Assembly (NCBI RefSeq): GCF_003501885.1 | Contig: NZ_QWFA01000040.1 | Location: 1-42,146 of the forward strand | Direction of reading: 5' to 3' | Length of the DNA: 42,146 nucleotides | Origin: Streptomyces globisporus | Lineage (GTDB): Bacteria > Actinomycetota > Actinomycetes > Streptomycetales > Streptomycetaceae | In this document: piece after piece, positions 41,298 through 42,146 of the stretch | Numbering within the stretch: the first letter of the stretch is position 1 | How the letters are laid out: each line of letters opens with the position of its first letter | Notes under the pieces: model-generated | The model's database searches: none | Seen by the model: only the letters and a program-made list of their open reading frames with translations | Told to the model about the DNA's origin: nothing | Program-made: the position numbers and the translations under genes

Positions 41298-42146
41298 ATG
41301 CACACCATGCGTGACCGATTCATCAGCACCGCCTCGCAGCTCCTGGACGAGGAGCCACGGCTGGCCGTCGTGCTCGCCGACATCAGCGCCGACGGCTTCG
41401 CCCCGGCCCGGCGCACCCACCCGGACCGGGTGATCAACGTCGGCATCCGGGAGCAGCTGCTGGTCGGAGCCGGTGCCGGCCTGGCGCTGACGGGGATGCG
41501 GCCGATCGTGCACACCTTCGCCAGCTTCCTGGTCGAGCGACCGTTCGAGCAGGTCAAGCTGGACTTCGGACACCAGGGCGTCGGCGGCATCCTGGTGAGC
41601 GCCGCCGGCTCGTACGACTGGCCTGCCGGAGGCTTCACCCATATGGCACCCGGCGATGTCGCCCTGCTCGACACGCTGGACGGCTGGAGGGTGCACGTCC
41701 CGGGCCATCCGGACGAGGCCGAGGCCCTGCTGCGGGAGGCGGTGACCGGCGACGACCGGGTGTACGTACGCCTCTCGCTCCAGGAGAACCGGGAGGCGCG
41801 GCCGGTGGACGGCGGGTCCGGATTCTCCGTGGTGCGCGAGGGGCGGCGCGGGACCGTGATCGCCGTCGGCCCCATGCTCGACAACGTGCTCGCCGCCTGC
41901 GAGGGGCTGGACGTCACCGTGCTGTACGCGACGACGGTGCGGCCCTTCGACGCGGCGGGGGTACGCCGAGCCGCCGGCGCGGCCGCGACCGCGGACGTGG
42001 TGGTCGTGGAGCCGTATCTCGCGGGCACCTCCTCCGCCGCGGCGGGCGAAGCACTCATGGATCTGCCCCACCGGGTGCTCGGGCTGGGGGTGGGCCGCGC
42101 CGAGTTGCGGCGGTACGGGCAGATGGAGGAGCACCTCGCGGCCCAC
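41298..42146 (+). CDS. Transketolase, C-terminal subunit (3' end outside window)
   Basis: 283 codons are open to the right edge. The sequence starts MHTMRDRFISTASQLLDEEP and has the transketolase pyrimidine domain, with the catalytic Glu in VINVGIREQLLVGAGAGLAL. It continues as TFASFLVERPFEQVKLDFG and a C-terminal domain (TVLYATTVRPFDAAGV; VVVVEPYLAGTSS). Few residues are probably missing. GGAAGGGA lies 7 bases upstream of ATG 41298. It follows the N-terminal subunit by 34 bases in the same operon. Split transketolases are common in actinobacteria beside a complete housekeeping copy elsewhere, so this may be an accessory enzyme (inference). Confidence 0.9.
   Translation, partial: MHTMRDRFISTASQLLDEEPRLAVVLADISADGFAPARRTHPDRVINVGIREQLLVGAGAGLALTGMRPIVHTFASFLVERPFEQVKLDFGHQGVGGILVSAAGSYDWPAGGFTHMAPGDVALLDTLDGWRVHVPGHPDEAEALLREAVTGDDRVYVRLSLQENREARPVDGGSGFSVVREGRRGTVIAVGPMLDNVLAACEGLDVTVLYATTVRPFDAAGVRRAAGAAATADVVVVEPYLAGTSSAAAGEALMDLPHRVLGLGVGRAELRRYGQMEEHLAAH

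Overview
The window is about 72% GC with strong third-position GC bias. It has SD-type and leaderless starts, two tRNA-Pro genes without encoded CCA, and many regulator/membrane-protein pairs typical of Streptomyces. It looks like chromosomal DNA of a Streptomyces (species not determinable here). No transposase, integrase, CRISPR array, or PKS/NRPS gene was seen. Most of it is housekeeping or accessory-metabolic DNA arranged as small regulator-plus-target modules.

Left part (1-16.5 kb). A sterol desaturase-type hydroxylase runs off the left edge, followed by a class V aminotransferase (cysteine desulfurase-like). A ~164 bp MITE-like inverted-repeat element comes next and supplies the stop codon of a cobalamin-domain MerR regulator. 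Then come DUF4383, DUF1206 and fasciclin membrane/secreted proteins, a MarR-MMPL exporter module, a DoxX-DUF7144 membrane operon, a FadH-type dienoyl-CoA reductase with a PadR regulator, a PAP2-DMT operon divergent from a TetR regulator with an elaborate inverted-repeat operator, and an SDR enzyme.

Middle part (16.5-24.4 kb). A soluble SPFH/Band-7 protein is translationally coupled (GTGA) to a divergent NAD-kinase-like protein, followed by a Nudix hydrolase and a PLDc_N/SHOCT membrane protein. A tRNA-Pro(GGG) gene is flanked on one side by a decayed S8 protease, of which only the propeptide region survives. On the other side is a MalT-like AAA protein that lacks the usual C-terminal LuxR HTH.

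Right part (24.4-42.1 kb). This holds a DUF2264 protein behind TGATC-type repeats and a LutABC lactate-utilisation operon. An FCD-GntR regulator follows, and matching palindromes sit in front of both lutA and the regulator gene. Then come DUF3040, a NarL-type two-component system, a DUF2510 protein, a Tat-exported phospholipase C with GTTC repeats upstream (possible PHO box), a GNAT, a secreted serine hydrolase, and a PAS-GAF-SpoIIE phosphatase. A 62-residue zinc-ribbon protein behind a SigB-like promoter, a second identical tRNA-Pro(GGG), and a split transketolase (second subunit cut by the right edge) finish the window.

The two tRNA-Pro genes lie in an 87-bp identical block repeated in the same orientation 19.87 kb apart. 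The candidates most worth following are the SPFH/NAD-kinase-like pair, the MITE-derived stop codon, the twin gene decay around the first tRNA-Pro, and the phosphatase/zinc-ribbon/SigB-like promoter module. Operators are inferred from symmetry and position only.
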